From: HIMB11 sp965657135
GTDB lineage: Bacteria; Pseudomonadota; Alphaproteobacteria; Rhodobacterales; Rhodobacteraceae
Length of the DNA stretch: 64,000 nt
NCBI GenBank assembly: GCA_965657135.1
Contig: CBFHNF010000006.1
Coordinates: 1-64,000, forward strand
Direction of reading: 5' to 3'
In this document: positions 45,392-54,124 of the stretch, piece by piece
How positions within the stretch are numbered: position 1 is the stretch's first letter
How the letters are laid out: each line of letters starts with the position of its first letter
The notes under the pieces: generated by a model
What the model was told of the DNA's origin: nothing
The model's input: only the letters and a program-made list of their open reading frames with translations
Databases searched by the model: none
Position numbers and translations under genes: made by a program

Positions 45392-46427
45392 CAGATGATC
45401 AAAGTTGCAGGGGATCCAGCCCCATAGACGTTTGAAACCTGTGAGACCTCCACCGTGATATCATGGTTCAACACATCCAACTCGTGCTCAGCAATATCAG
45501 CATTCGAAATAAGCACACTTTGCGAGTTCGCAAATAATTCCATAACTGGTTCGCCATCAATCTGTGCACCAACCAATGCGGGTTCCTGCCACAGCGCACC
45601 ATCCACCCCATCCATAAGGACTCCATCCAGCTCCTGACGCCCTAACCGCGTGCCGGCATAGCGCGCGCGCACCTCGGTTAGGAAACTATCGGCCAAATGG
45701 GCCGCATTGGCATAGGTGGTCGCATGGGTTGTCACCGTGCTGTCCAAATTCAAAAGGGATTTCAACACCCCTACATTGCGCGGCGTTGTGGTCACGCATT
45801 GGCGCGGATCATCCCCAAGGCGCAGGGAAAATTGCAACATGTCCCATGTGGCCTGTGCATTGCGCCATTTGGCCAATTCATCCACCCAGGCTGCATCAAA
45901 CTGTGGCCCGCGCAGGGATTCAGGATCATGGGCGGAATAAATCGTCGCTGTGGCTCCGTTAGGCCATAAAAGACGCTTTTTGCTGGCCTCCCATTTCGGG
46001 CGGCGATCGGGGGGGGGGAACATTCCATAATGCCGCTGTCCCCAAAACTCATGACATCACGCGCCTGATCCAAGGTTTCCGCAACCAAGGCGACGCGCTT
46101 CGCGCGCCCCTTGGTTAGGGTGCGCGCGCCCTCGACTTGCGCGCGCACCCATTCAGCACCAGCGCGGGTTTTACCTGCCCCGCGCCCGCCAAGGATCACC
46201 CAAGAGCGCCAATTGCCATCCGGGGGCAATTGGTGTGGATGAGCCCAAAATTCAAAGAGATAGGGCAAAACAATCAGTTCGCCCTCGCTCAGGTCATTCA
46301 GGAACTGGTCCCGTGTCTGTGCATCGGCGGAGGCGAGCCAAGCGGCACCCGATCTGATCGCGTGCTGCGTCAAGGTCAAGTCCGTAGTCTCCGTCGATTT
46401 CAAGTCGTTGTCTGTTTTGTTGCGCAA
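45391..46427 (-). pseudogene. GTA terminase large subunit (g2) fragment fused to the tail end of GTA g15
   Basis: From 46427 the frame encodes the N-terminal ATPase half of an RcGTA-type TerL: LPYLFEFWAHPHQLPPDGNW, Walker A VILGGRGAGKTRAGAEW, then FGDSGIMECSPP. A run of ten C residues (minus strand) breaks the frame, and the next frame resumes with DRRPKWEASKKR, AWVDELAKWRNAQ and VTTTPRNVGVLKSLL. Sequence typical of terminase stops after LGRQELDGVLMDGVDGALW (near 45590), with no nuclease domain. The last 50 or so residues (ending HDITVEVSQVSNVYGAGSPA) look like the C-terminus of the GTA host-specificity protein g15. This is read as a deletion fusion plus a frameshift. Confidence 0.7.
46009..46018. 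other. Ten-base homopolymer (G on plus strand) in the GTA terminase gene
   Basis: The tract reads C10 in the gene's direction. Eight or eleven C residues would restore the frame MECSPP-DRRPKW, so the tract is the site of the terminase frameshift. It may be a true slippage mutation or a sequencing miscall. Confidence 0.7.
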
Positions 46428-46632
46428 GAGCTTTCTCCGTCTCCATTGCCATTCTCAGCCAAGAGCGCAGGTCACTAAAAACCTTACGCGTCTCGGCATC
46501 TGTGACGTCCCCGGATTGAACCCGTTGTTGCAGGTTTTCTATATCCCGCGCAAAACCGCGCAGGTTGGTTTGAAGTCTTTCAATATCTTCGTTTAAGGGC
46601 GAAGGTGTCTCCTCCGGTGTGATTAAGATCAT
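46294..46632 (-). CDS. GTA g1, small terminase-like protein
   Basis: The 112-residue protein is a helical, charged protein with an N-terminal coiled coil. Its C-terminal block DLRSWLRMAMETEKALAQQ and GLDLDAARDQIGCRLARLRR matches RcGTA orfg1 proteins as I recall them. RcGTA g1 is the TerS-like adaptor of the DNA packaging motor. It overlaps the start of the terminase frame. ATG 46632 is preferred; a TTG at 46641 is closer to AAGGAG but too close for good initiation. With g2 destroyed it can hardly serve packaging. Confidence 0.65.
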   Translation of the reverse strand: MILITPEETPSPLNEDIERLQTNLRGFARDIENLQQRVQSGDVTDAETRKVFSDLRSWLRMAMETEKALAQQNRQRLEIDGDYGLDLDAARDQIGCRLARLRRCTDTGPVPE

Positions 46633-46864
46633 GTCTTTCAAGGTCTCCTTTTTCTTCGAATCCCCCGTCTAAACGCATCACTGCGCCAGCCCGATCACCA
46701 TTGATCAGGAAACGAAAAAAGTACAGAAATTCAATAAATTGCAACGCGGGGTGCATTTACACTTAATTACGACTAGCCGTCCCTCTATGGGGCGACACAA
46801 AATAAAGTGATTAAGATTTTGTTATGCACAAATGGAACAATCCTGCGCAGTGCGCCCGCGCAGT

Positions 46865-48013
46865 TCAATTATTTGATTGCGCCTCAATTTTGCGCCATGC
46901 GGCAACGTTCCGATTATGTTCTACCAGCGTTTCTGCAAAGGCATGACCGCCCGTTCCATCCGCAACAAAGAACACATATTTTGTATCCTCTGGATTTAGT
47001 GCTGCTTCAATCGCGGCGCGACCAGGGTTGGCAATCGGTGTCGGGGGTAACCCACGGATTTTATAGGTGTTCCATGGCGTTTCACGGTCTAGTTCACTGC
47101 GGCGCAAACCGCGGCCCAAAACACCCTCGCCTCGTGTGATACCATAAATCACTGTCGGGTCCGTTTGCAGGGGCATTCCACGGTTAAGGCGGTTTACAAA
47201 TACACTTGAAACGATGCGGCGTTCATCAGGCACCGAGGTTTCTTTTTCGATAATCGAGGCCAAGATTAACGCCTCAGCCTTGTTGGCAAGCGGCAGATCC
47301 TTAGCGCGTGCATCCCAGGCTGCATTCAAAACATCGGCTTGACGTGCCACCATCCGATTAATCACGTTTTGACGCGTTTCACCTCGCTGCAGTTCATAGG
47401 AAAACGGGGCCATCATGCCCTCGGCAGGAACATCACTCACATCCCCACGCAGGACATCCATCGCCTTTAGCGTTTCAATGATCTGCCAATTTGTAACGCC
47501 CTCTGCCATTGCGATGCGATGACGGGCATCCCCGCGTTCTATAACGGGTGAGAATTCTGCGGGGCGCTTTTCGCCCAATTTATAGGATGCGATATCGATC
47601 AATCGCTCTGTTTGCGGGTCTAGTTCGCGCAATTGCACTGTGGTCGATGCTACACCGATACGATACACAATTTCAGAGCCACAGGTGTTTGCCCCACCGC
47701 GTGTGACGATATCGCTCACCTCTGCCATTGAAGCCCCAGAAGGGATCAAAAAACTGCCCGCTTTTAGGCGTGTGGTCTTTTCCTCATACCGCGCACCGAT
47801 ACGAAAAAACGAAGCGTTTTGTACCGCGCCCTGCTCTGCCAGACGATCGGCCGTATCACGGAAATTTGCGCCCGAAGGCACACGAAAACACATGGATGCC
47901 TCAAGCGGGCCTGGCGCTGCATATTGTCCCTTGGCCCAGATGCCCATACCACCCATGACCAAGAACATAACAATCAGCAGCGTGAAACCGTTTGAGGCAA
48001 CCGCGCGCCACAT
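46865..48013 (-). CDS. mltG: Endolytic murein transglycosylase MltG
   Basis: MltG cleaves nascent glycan strands in the inner membrane and sets their length. The 382-residue protein has one N-terminal membrane helix (about 8-28) and a YceG domain with the catalytic Glu in LASIIEKETSVPDERR (about residue 223) and RGMPLQTDPTVIYG (about 252). Its ATG shares an A with the fabF stop (TAATG). fabF-mltG is the conserved alphaproteobacterial order. Confidence 0.93.
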   Translation of the reverse strand: MWRAVASNGFTLLIVMFLVMGGMGIWAKGQYAAPGPLEASMCFRVPSGANFRDTADRLAEQGAVQNASFFRIGARYEEKTTRLKAGSFLIPSGASMAEVSDIVTRGGANTCGSEIVYRIGVASTTVQLRELDPQTERLIDIASYKLGEKRPAEFSPVIERGDARHRIAMAEGVTNWQIIETLKAMDVLRGDVSDVPAEGMMAPFSYELQRGETRQNVINRMVARQADVLNAAWDARAKDLPLANKAEALILASIIEKETSVPDERRIVSSVFVNRLNRGMPLQTDPTVIYGITRGEGVLGRGLRRSELDRETPWNTYKIRGLPPTPIANPGRAAIEAALNPEDTKYVFFVADGTGGHAFAETLVEHNRNVAAWRKIEAQSNN

Positions 48014-49272
48014 TAAGAGACGCGCCCCAGCAATAGGCTTGCGTTTGTGCCGCCAAAACCGAATGAGTTGGACAGCGCATAATTAATTTCACGTTCACGT
48101 TTTTCATTCGGGGCCAAGTCGACTGGCGTATCAACTGCGATGTTGTCCAAATTGATTGTGGGTGGTGCCACCTGATCACGGATTGCCAGAACGGTAAAGA
48201 TCGCCTCAATCGCGCCCGCAGCGCCAAGCAAATGACCTGTCGCTGATTTGGTTGAGGTCATGGTCACTTTTCCAGCGGCCTCGCCCATCATGCGCTCCAC
48301 CGCGCCCAGTTCGATCACATCGGCCATGGTCGATGTGCCGTGCGCATTGATGTAATCCAGCGCTGCTGGTTCCAGGCCCGCCTTGGCCAAGGCAGCGCGC
48401 ATTGCGCGTTCACCGCCCTCACCGTCTTCAGATGGGGCCGTGATGTGATAGGCATCCCCTGACAGGCCATACCCCAAAACCTCGGCATAAATTTTTGCAC
48501 CGCGCGCCTTGGCATGTTCATATTCTTCCAACACAACAATTCCTGCGCCTTCGCCCATCACAAATCCATCGCGATCCGCATCATAGGGGCGCGAGGCCTT
48601 TTCTGGTTCGTCGGCGCGTTTTGTGGACAGTGCTTTGCATGCATTAAATCCAGCAATACCGATTTCGCAAATCGCGGCTTCAGCCCCGCCTGCAACCATC
48701 ACATCCGCATCCGACGTCATAATCAGACGTGCCGCATCGCCAATCGCATGCGCCCCTGTTGAACAGGCGGTGACAACCGAATGGTTCGGTCCCTTGAACC
48801 CATGTTTGATGCTGACCTGACCTGAAATCAGGTTGATCAATGCCCCCGGAATAAAGAAAGGTGAGACACGACGCGGGCCTTTCTCATGGATCAACAGAGC
48901 TGTTTCCGCAATAGATTGCAAACCACCGATACCCGATCCAATCATGACGCCTGTACGCAGGCGACCCTCTTCATCCTCTGGCATCCAACCAGAATCACGC
49001 ACGGCCATTTCAGCCGCAGCAATGCCGTATAGGATAAAGTCATCCACCTTGCGGCGTTCCTTTGGCGCCATCCAATCGTCGGGATTAAAGGTTCCATTAG
49101 TGCCATCACCAAATGGAATTTCACAGGCATATTTCGTGGCGACATTGGAGGCATCAAAATGCGTAATTGGCCCCGCACCTGATTGACCATCCAATAGACG
49201 TGTCCATGTTTCTTCTACACCTGATGCAAGTGGTGTTACCAAACCTAATCCTGTTACGACGACGCGACGCAT
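48013..49272 (-). CDS. fabF: 3-oxoacyl-ACP synthase II (KAS II)
   Basis: FabF elongates acyl-ACP chains in fatty acid synthesis. The 419-residue protein has the catalytic Cys in VVTACSTGAHAIG (about residue 168), the first His in INAHGTSTMADV (about 308) and the second in STKSATGHLLGAAG (about 345). It lies between acpP and mltG; a terminator in front of it separates most acpP transcripts, so fabF may have its own promoter or depend on read-through. Confidence 0.96.
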   Translation of the reverse strand: MRRVVVTGLGLVTPLASGVEETWTRLLDGQSGAGPITHFDASNVATKYACEIPFGDGTNGTFNPDDWMAPKERRKVDDFILYGIAAAEMAVRDSGWMPEDEEGRLRTGVMIGSGIGGLQSIAETALLIHEKGPRRVSPFFIPGALINLISGQVSIKHGFKGPNHSVVTACSTGAHAIGDAARLIMTSDADVMVAGGAEAAICEIGIAGFNACKALSTKRADEPEKASRPYDADRDGFVMGEGAGIVVLEEYEHAKARGAKIYAEVLGYGLSGDAYHITAPSEDGEGGERAMRAALAKAGLEPAALDYINAHGTSTMADVIELGAVERMMGEAAGKVTMTSTKSATGHLLGAAGAIEAIFTVLAIRDQVAPPTINLDNIAVDTPVDLAPNEKREREINYALSNSFGFGGTNASLLLGRVS

Positions 49273-49371
49273 TCGGCTGCCCCTTTATATTAAAATGCTC
49301 TGCAAGAGATATAAGCGGTTTTGGGTATTCAAGCAAGCATCAGCTGCCTGTAAATACACCCTTTAAAATGC

Positions 49372-49400
49372 AAAAAACCCCTGCAAAGCAGAGGTTTTAA
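49372..49400 (-). terminator. Terminator between acpP and fabF
   Basis: On the minus strand AAACCTCTGC pairs with GCAGGGGTTT (one T-G pair) around a three-base loop and is followed by T residues. It begins about 20 bases after the acpP stop, which would let acpP be made in excess over fabF. Confidence 0.75.
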
Positions 49401-49418
49401 ATGATTTTTTGACGTCGA

Positions 49419-49652
49419 TTAAGCGGCGTCAGAAATGAACTTAACTGCATCACCAAATGATTGGATGTTTTCTGCAGCGTCATCAGGAATTTCAATTCCG
49501 AATTCTTCTTCAAATGCCATAACAAGCTCGACTGTGTCCAAGCTATCAGCGCCAAGATCATCAATGAAAGACGCGTTATCAACGACTTTATCTTCTTCTA
49601 CGCCTAGGTGCTCTACAACAATTTTCTTTACGCGGTCTGCAATATCGCTCAT
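49419..49652 (-). CDS. acpP: Acyl carrier protein
   Basis: ACP carries growing acyl chains on a 4'-phosphopantetheine arm. The 77-residue acidic protein has the attachment Ser in LGADSLDTVELVMA (about residue 37). ATG 49652 has AGAGGA upstream. In most relatives acpP directly follows fabG; here an inverted gene lies between them. Confidence 0.97.
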   Translation of the reverse strand: MSDIADRVKKIVVEHLGVEEDKVVDNASFIDDLGADSLDTVELVMAFEEEFGIEIPDDAAENIQSFGDAVKFISDAA

Positions 49653-49998
49653 CGTGTTTTCCTCTTTTAATTCGGGCAGTGCCCAGTTCATGCAAATTGT
49701 GATGCTAGGCACGCGAATACAAACATCACGCACAGGCACCACACCAAGCACTGCTCAAGCTGCGCGTGGCAAATCTAGGGGCGCTATAGCATACTCGATC
49801 CATTTGGCAAACGCTTTCGCGCATAAAACTGCGAAAAGCGTCTTTTTGCACCCAAGACCCACCAGATATGGTTACTCAGACTGAAATTTCCACTCTATCT
49901 GTTACAAAAATTGCGAACCGTAGCACAAAATCAAATGATAGACATTTCAAATTCTGCTAAATACCATACGGAAAAACACCCAAAGTAACGAGATTTCA
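49653..49998. other. Intergenic region of about 346 bases upstream of acpP
   Basis: This holds the acpP promoter on the minus strand and the leader of the PLP lyase on the plus strand. The only clear structure is a terminator-like hairpin at 49811-49847 on the plus strand. No open frame with a ribosome site was found. Confidence 0.4.
49811..49847 (+). terminator. Orphan terminator-like hairpin upstream of acpP
   Basis: ACGCTTTCGC pairs with GCGAAAAGCGT (one bulged A) around a 10-base loop, followed by CTTTTT. No annotated plus-strand gene ends nearby, so it could end an unrecognised small RNA or leader, or attenuate an antisense transcript. Confidence 0.4.
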
Positions 49999-50928
49999 TT
50001 GTCCTATAGCATCCACACCCCCTTGATCCAAAGCGCGCCCTTATCAGCAATCGCAAAAACAAACGTTTTTGCAAAGATGGACGCATTGCAGCCCTCTGGT
50101 TCGTTTAAAATGCGCGGCATCGGATATGCAGCAGAACAAATGATGGCGCGCGGTGCGGGTCGTTTTGTGTCCTCTTCCGGGGGGAACGCTGGCCTTGCGG
50201 TAGCCTACGCGGGTCGTAAGATGAACCTACCGGTTTTGGTAGTGGTGCCAGAAACAACGCCAGAAAGGGCAATCGCGTTGTTGCGTGCAGAAAACGCAAA
50301 GGTGATTGTTCATGGCGCCAGCTGGGTCGAGGCAAATGCACTTGCACAATCGCAGTTGGGTGATTCAGACGCCTTTTTCCACCCTTTTGACGATCCCCTT
50401 CTATGGCAGGGACACGCTACGTTGGTGGATGAGGCGATCGCCGACGGCCTACGCCCAGACGCGGTCATTTTGTCGGTTGGTGGCGGCGGATTGTTGGCGG
50501 GTGTGCATCACGGATTGCTGAGGCATGACCTGCATGATGTTCCGGTATATGCCGTTGAAACGCATGGAATGGCCTCGTACCAAGCCGCGATAGACGCAGG
50601 CGGCCCAGTAACACTTGATTCTGTAAGTGGCGTTGCAACGTCTTTGGGGGCCAAACAGGTATGTCAGCAGGCCTACGAAATTGCGCAAACACATAAGGTG
50701 CGCACGATACAAGTTTCAGACAGCGAAGCCGTTGACGCCTGTTTTTCATTTTTGGACGACCATAGGGTGTTGGTGGAACCCGCCTGTGGGGCAGCGCTGG
50801 CTGCAATCTATTCAAATAAAATTGATCTGCGCGCGTATAAATCGGTTTTGATGGTGGTCTGTGGCGGTTCGACAACGCCCCTCGCCACGCTTTCACAATA
50901 CAAGCAGGCAATAAAAAACGGGCAGTGA
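49999..50928 (+). CDS. PLP-dependent serine/threonine dehydratase-like protein
   Basis: This is a fold-type II PLP enzyme of 309 residues. The PLP Lys is in SGSFKMRGIGYA (about residue 33), the substrate loop is SSSGGNAGLAVAYA (about 58), and the phosphate-binding VGGGGLLAGVHH follows near residue 160. It most resembles L-serine or L-threonine ammonia-lyases without a regulatory ACT domain. The start TTG 49999 gives a natural N-terminus (SYSIHTPLIQSAPLS). It is inverted between fabG and acpP, splitting a gene pair that is normally adjacent. Confidence 0.8.
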   Translation: MSYSIHTPLIQSAPLSAIAKTNVFAKMDALQPSGSFKMRGIGYAAEQMMARGAGRFVSSSGGNAGLAVAYAGRKMNLPVLVVVPETTPERAIALLRAENAKVIVHGASWVEANALAQSQLGDSDAFFHPFDDPLLWQGHATLVDEAIADGLRPDAVILSVGGGGLLAGVHHGLLRHDLHDVPVYAVETHGMASYQAAIDAGGPVTLDSVSGVATSLGAKQVCQQAYEIAQTHKVRTIQVSDSEAVDACFSFLDDHRVLVEPACGAALAAIYSNKIDLRAYKSVLMVVCGGSTTPLATLSQYKQAIKNGQ

Positions 50929-50969
50929 AGGTTCACCATCCGCCTTTCGGATTCAGGTGATAAGGCACC

Positions 50970-51707
50970 TTAGATCATTGCCATTCCGCCATTAACGTGC
51001 AGCGTTGTACCCGTGACATAGCCCGCCTCAGGGCTAGCAAGGTATAGAACCGCAGCCGCAATTTCATCGGCTTCACCCATGCGTCCCGCGGGGACTTGTT
51101 GCAAGATCCCACTTTTTTGATCATCATTCAATTTGTCGGTCATCGCTGTTGTAATGAATCCTGGGGCAACGGCGTTTACGGTGATGCCGCGGCTTGCAAC
51201 CTCATAGGCCAGTGATTTGGACATCCCAACCATGCCCGCCTTGGACGCAGCATAGTTGCCCTGCCCCGGATTTCCTGTTGCACCCACGATCGAGCTAATG
51301 TTCACGATGCGCCCCCAACGTGCCTTCATCATGCCACGCAACACACCGCGGCATAGGCGCATTGTTGCAGTCAGGTTCACATCCAAAACAGAATTCCATT
51401 CTTCATCGGACATTCGCATGAAAAGGTTATCTTTGGTGATCCCTGCGTTGTTGACCAAAATATCAACGCTGCCCATCGCCTCGACTGCTTGTTTCGGCAG
51501 GGCTTCTACAGCCTCAGGATCGGACAGGTTACATGTCAAAATGTGACAGCGATCGCCGAGTTCACTTGCCAATGCCTCAAGCGGATCACGGCGTGTTCCG
51601 CTGATCGCAACAGTGGCCCCTGATGCATGCAAGGATTTTGCAATCGCGCCACCAATGCCGCCTGATGCACCAGTGATGAGCGCGTTCTTTCCTGTTAAAT
51701 CAAACAT
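50970..51707 (-). CDS. fabG: 3-oxoacyl-ACP reductase FabG
   Basis: FabG reduces 3-oxoacyl-ACP with NADPH. The 245-residue short-chain dehydrogenase has TGASGGIGGAIAKSL (cofactor loop), VNNAGITKDNL, the catalytic Ser in VNISSIVG (about residue 138) and the YAASKAGM Tyr-Lys pair (about 151). It follows fabD by 16 bases in one operon. Confidence 0.96.
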   Translation of the reverse strand: MFDLTGKNALITGASGGIGGAIAKSLHASGATVAISGTRRDPLEALASELGDRCHILTCNLSDPEAVEALPKQAVEAMGSVDILVNNAGITKDNLFMRMSDEEWNSVLDVNLTATMRLCRGVLRGMMKARWGRIVNISSIVGATGNPGQGNYAASKAGMVGMSKSLAYEVASRGITVNAVAPGFITTAMTDKLNDDQKSGILQQVPAGRMGEADEIAAAVLYLASPEAGYVTGTTLHVNGGMAMI

Positions 51708-51723
51708 GTCTTTATCCTTATGC

Positions 51724-52656
51724 TTATACTTGTGCTACCGCAGCAGCATCTGCTGCTGTTCCAATCGCCTTACATTCGATCGCACGGTCAATGCGGCGCA
51801 CCATCCCACTTAACGCTTTACCTGCGCCGATTTCCCAAATCTGATCGACACCTTGGCTGGCCATCCATATCACGGATTCACGCCAACGTACGGAGCCTGT
51901 TACCTGCTGTACCAACAGTTCACGAATTTCATCAGGATCGCTAACCCCTGCGGCACGCACATTGGATACCACAGGAACAGCCGGAGCCTGAATGTTCACC
52001 TCTGCCAAAGCCTGCTTCATTTTGTCTGCGGCAGGTGCCATCAATTCACAATGGAAAGGTGCAGATACTGGTATCAATACCGCACGTTTTGCGCCGCGTT
52101 CTTTGGCCAATTCCACCGCGCGTTCCACGGCGGCTTTGTGCCCTGACACCACAACTTGCCCCGGATCATTATCGTTTGCGGCCTGACATACTTCTCCCGC
52201 TGCGGCATCTGCGGCAACGGACTGGACCGCATCAAAATCCAGCCCCAGCAACGCCGCCATTGCGCCAACGCCAACGGGGACGGCGGCCTGCATCGCTTGG
52301 CCGCGCAGACGTAGCAAGCGCGCCGTGTCTGCGACAGAAATCGCACCAGCCAAGGCCAAAGCCGAATATTCGCCCAGGGAATGGCCCGCAACCATTGATG
52401 CATCTCTGATCGAAACACCCTCAGCCTCAAGCGCACGAAACGCGGCCATGGATGTTGCCATTAAGGCAGGCTGCGCATTTTGGGTCAATGTTAGGGTTTC
52501 AATATCCCCCTCCCAAATTAGTGCACCTAGTTTTTCGCCAAGTGCCTCATCAACTTCGTTGAAAATATCCATTGCGGCGGGATAGGCCTCTGCCAAATCC
52601 TTGCCCATGCCAATGCTTTGCGCCCCTTGTCCGGGACATACGAATGCGCGTGCCAT
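51724..52656 (-). CDS. fabD: Malonyl-CoA:ACP transacylase FabD
   Basis: FabD loads malonyl groups onto ACP. The 310-residue protein has the N-terminal PGQGAQSIGMGKDL, the catalytic Ser in VAGHSLGEYSALALAG (about residue 92) and the His in PVSAPFHCELM (about 200). It is followed by fabG. Confidence 0.96.
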   Translation of the reverse strand: MARAFVCPGQGAQSIGMGKDLAEAYPAAMDIFNEVDEALGEKLGALIWEGDIETLTLTQNAQPALMATSMAAFRALEAEGVSIRDASMVAGHSLGEYSALALAGAISVADTARLLRLRGQAMQAAVPVGVGAMAALLGLDFDAVQSVAADAAAGEVCQAANDNDPGQVVVSGHKAAVERAVELAKERGAKRAVLIPVSAPFHCELMAPAADKMKQALAEVNIQAPAVPVVSNVRAAGVSDPDEIRELLVQQVTGSVRWRESVIWMASQGVDQIWEIGAGKALSGMVRRIDRAIECKAIGTAADAAAVAQV

Positions 52657-52722
52657 ATCATCCTCCGTTAAAATCGGTTTTCTTCAGATAGCGGCGTGCG
52701 TGCTTGGACGCAATGGTGCTGT

Positions 52723-54102
52723 TTAATTTTGCCCGCTTTGTGTGACCAAATGAATGGGTGAATGCGTTTTCCATTCGCTGCCCTCATACCAATCTTGGGC
52801 CAGTCCTAATAATTTTGCATCCTGTCCACGCGCACCAATTAATTGCAACCCTGCAGGCAAACCAGTGTGACCAAATCCAATGGGCAAATTCACAACGGGC
52901 AAACCGATCAAACCTGCGGGGATCACCACTTGCATCCAGCGATGATAGGTATCCATTGCAACACCTGCAATTTCAGAGGGATGCACCCAATCAATCGGGA
53001 ACGGCCATACCTGCGCAGAAGGCATAACAAGCGCATCAAATGTGTCGAATAATTCCGCAGCTTTCTTGAACCAAAGGGACCTCATCACCGATTGCTCATG
53101 AACCTCCATCGCTGACATCTTCAGACCACGTTCGATTTCCCATACGGCTGCAGGCTTAAGCAGATCACGTTGCTGTGGATTATCATAATGCTCTCGTGAA
53201 CTGGCAGCAACGGCCCATGAACGCAAAGTGATCCATGAGTGCCAGAGTGCGTCCATTGAAAATGGGGCATCAATGGCGATCACATCGGCGCCCAAGGCAC
53301 GCAAATCATCAACAGCACGGTGTGAAATTTCTAGGATCCCGTCCTCAAAGGGCAAACCCCAATCACCCAGCCAAGCGATTTTCGCACCTTTGAGAGAGTA
53401 TGCATCCATGTCCCGCGCAAAATTTGCGCTCACCAATCCGTGAGGTTGGCGCGGGTCTTGGCCTGCCTGCACCGATAATAGGGTTGCCAGATCCCTGGGA
53501 CAGCGCGCCATGGGGCCGCTGGTTGCAAGTTGATGCAAAAAGCTATCACTGCGCGGTTCAGAGGGCACCAACCCCCATGTGGGGCGCATGCCGTATACGT
53601 TATTCCACCCAGCAGGATTGCGCAGGCTGCCCATCATGTCAGATCCATCCGCGTAACGCACCATCCCAAAGGCCAGCGCAACCGCCGCCCCACCTGATGA
53701 TCCCCCAGCAGATTTCGTGGGATCATAGGCATTGCCAGTTGCGCCATGGACGGGATTAAATGTGTGGCTGCCCAGCCCGAATTCGGGCGTATTGGTTTTG
53801 CCAATTATGATTGCCCCTGCCGCACGCATCCGCGCCACCATGAGGTCATCGGTATGAACCATACAATTTTTGAAAATCGGCGATCCCAAAGACGTTTCAA
53901 ACCCCGCCGCATTTGCCAGATCTTTGATCGCAATGGGTTCACCATGAAGCGGGCCTTGATCCTCATTCGCGACCTGATCTGCCGCATGCGCCTGATCTAA
54001 TAGTGCATCCGTATTGGCCAAACTGATCACTGCGTTCACCTTGGGGTTGTGATCTGAAATCGCGCGCAAGGCGGCCTGCATTTTCTCAACGGCTGTCGTC
54101 AT
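52723..54102 (-). CDS. Amidase signature family protein
   Basis: The 459-residue amidase has the Ser-cisSer-Lys triad. The Lys is in IAIKDLANAAG (about residue 57), the cis-Ser region in SAGGSSGGAAVALAFG (about 132) and the nucleophile Ser in DMMGSLRNPAGW (about 157). The substrate is not inferable; the family includes indoleacetamide, nicotinamide and many other amidases. It is not GatA, because no gatB or gatC is near and the C-terminal part differs. It lies between prfB and fabD on the same strand, with a 66-base gap to fabD. Confidence 0.82.
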   Translation of the reverse strand: MTTAVEKMQAALRAISDHNPKVNAVISLANTDALLDQAHAADQVANEDQGPLHGEPIAIKDLANAAGFETSLGSPIFKNCMVHTDDLMVARMRAAGAIIIGKTNTPEFGLGSHTFNPVHGATGNAYDPTKSAGGSSGGAAVALAFGMVRYADGSDMMGSLRNPAGWNNVYGMRPTWGLVPSEPRSDSFLHQLATSGPMARCPRDLATLLSVQAGQDPRQPHGLVSANFARDMDAYSLKGAKIAWLGDWGLPFEDGILEISHRAVDDLRALGADVIAIDAPFSMDALWHSWITLRSWAVAASSREHYDNPQQRDLLKPAAVWEIERGLKMSAMEVHEQSVMRSLWFKKAAELFDTFDALVMPSAQVWPFPIDWVHPSEIAGVAMDTYHRWMQVVIPAGLIGLPVVNLPIGFGHTGLPAGLQLIGARGQDAKLLGLAQDWYEGSEWKTHSPIHLVTQSGQN

Positions 54103-54124
54103 TCTTCACGTCCTAGTAATCGGA

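Noticed and set aside
45391..46632. Ordinary prophage remnant
   Set aside because: The g1/g2 sequence type and the position beside cysE fit RcGTA better; no integrase, attachment repeat or lysis gene is present.
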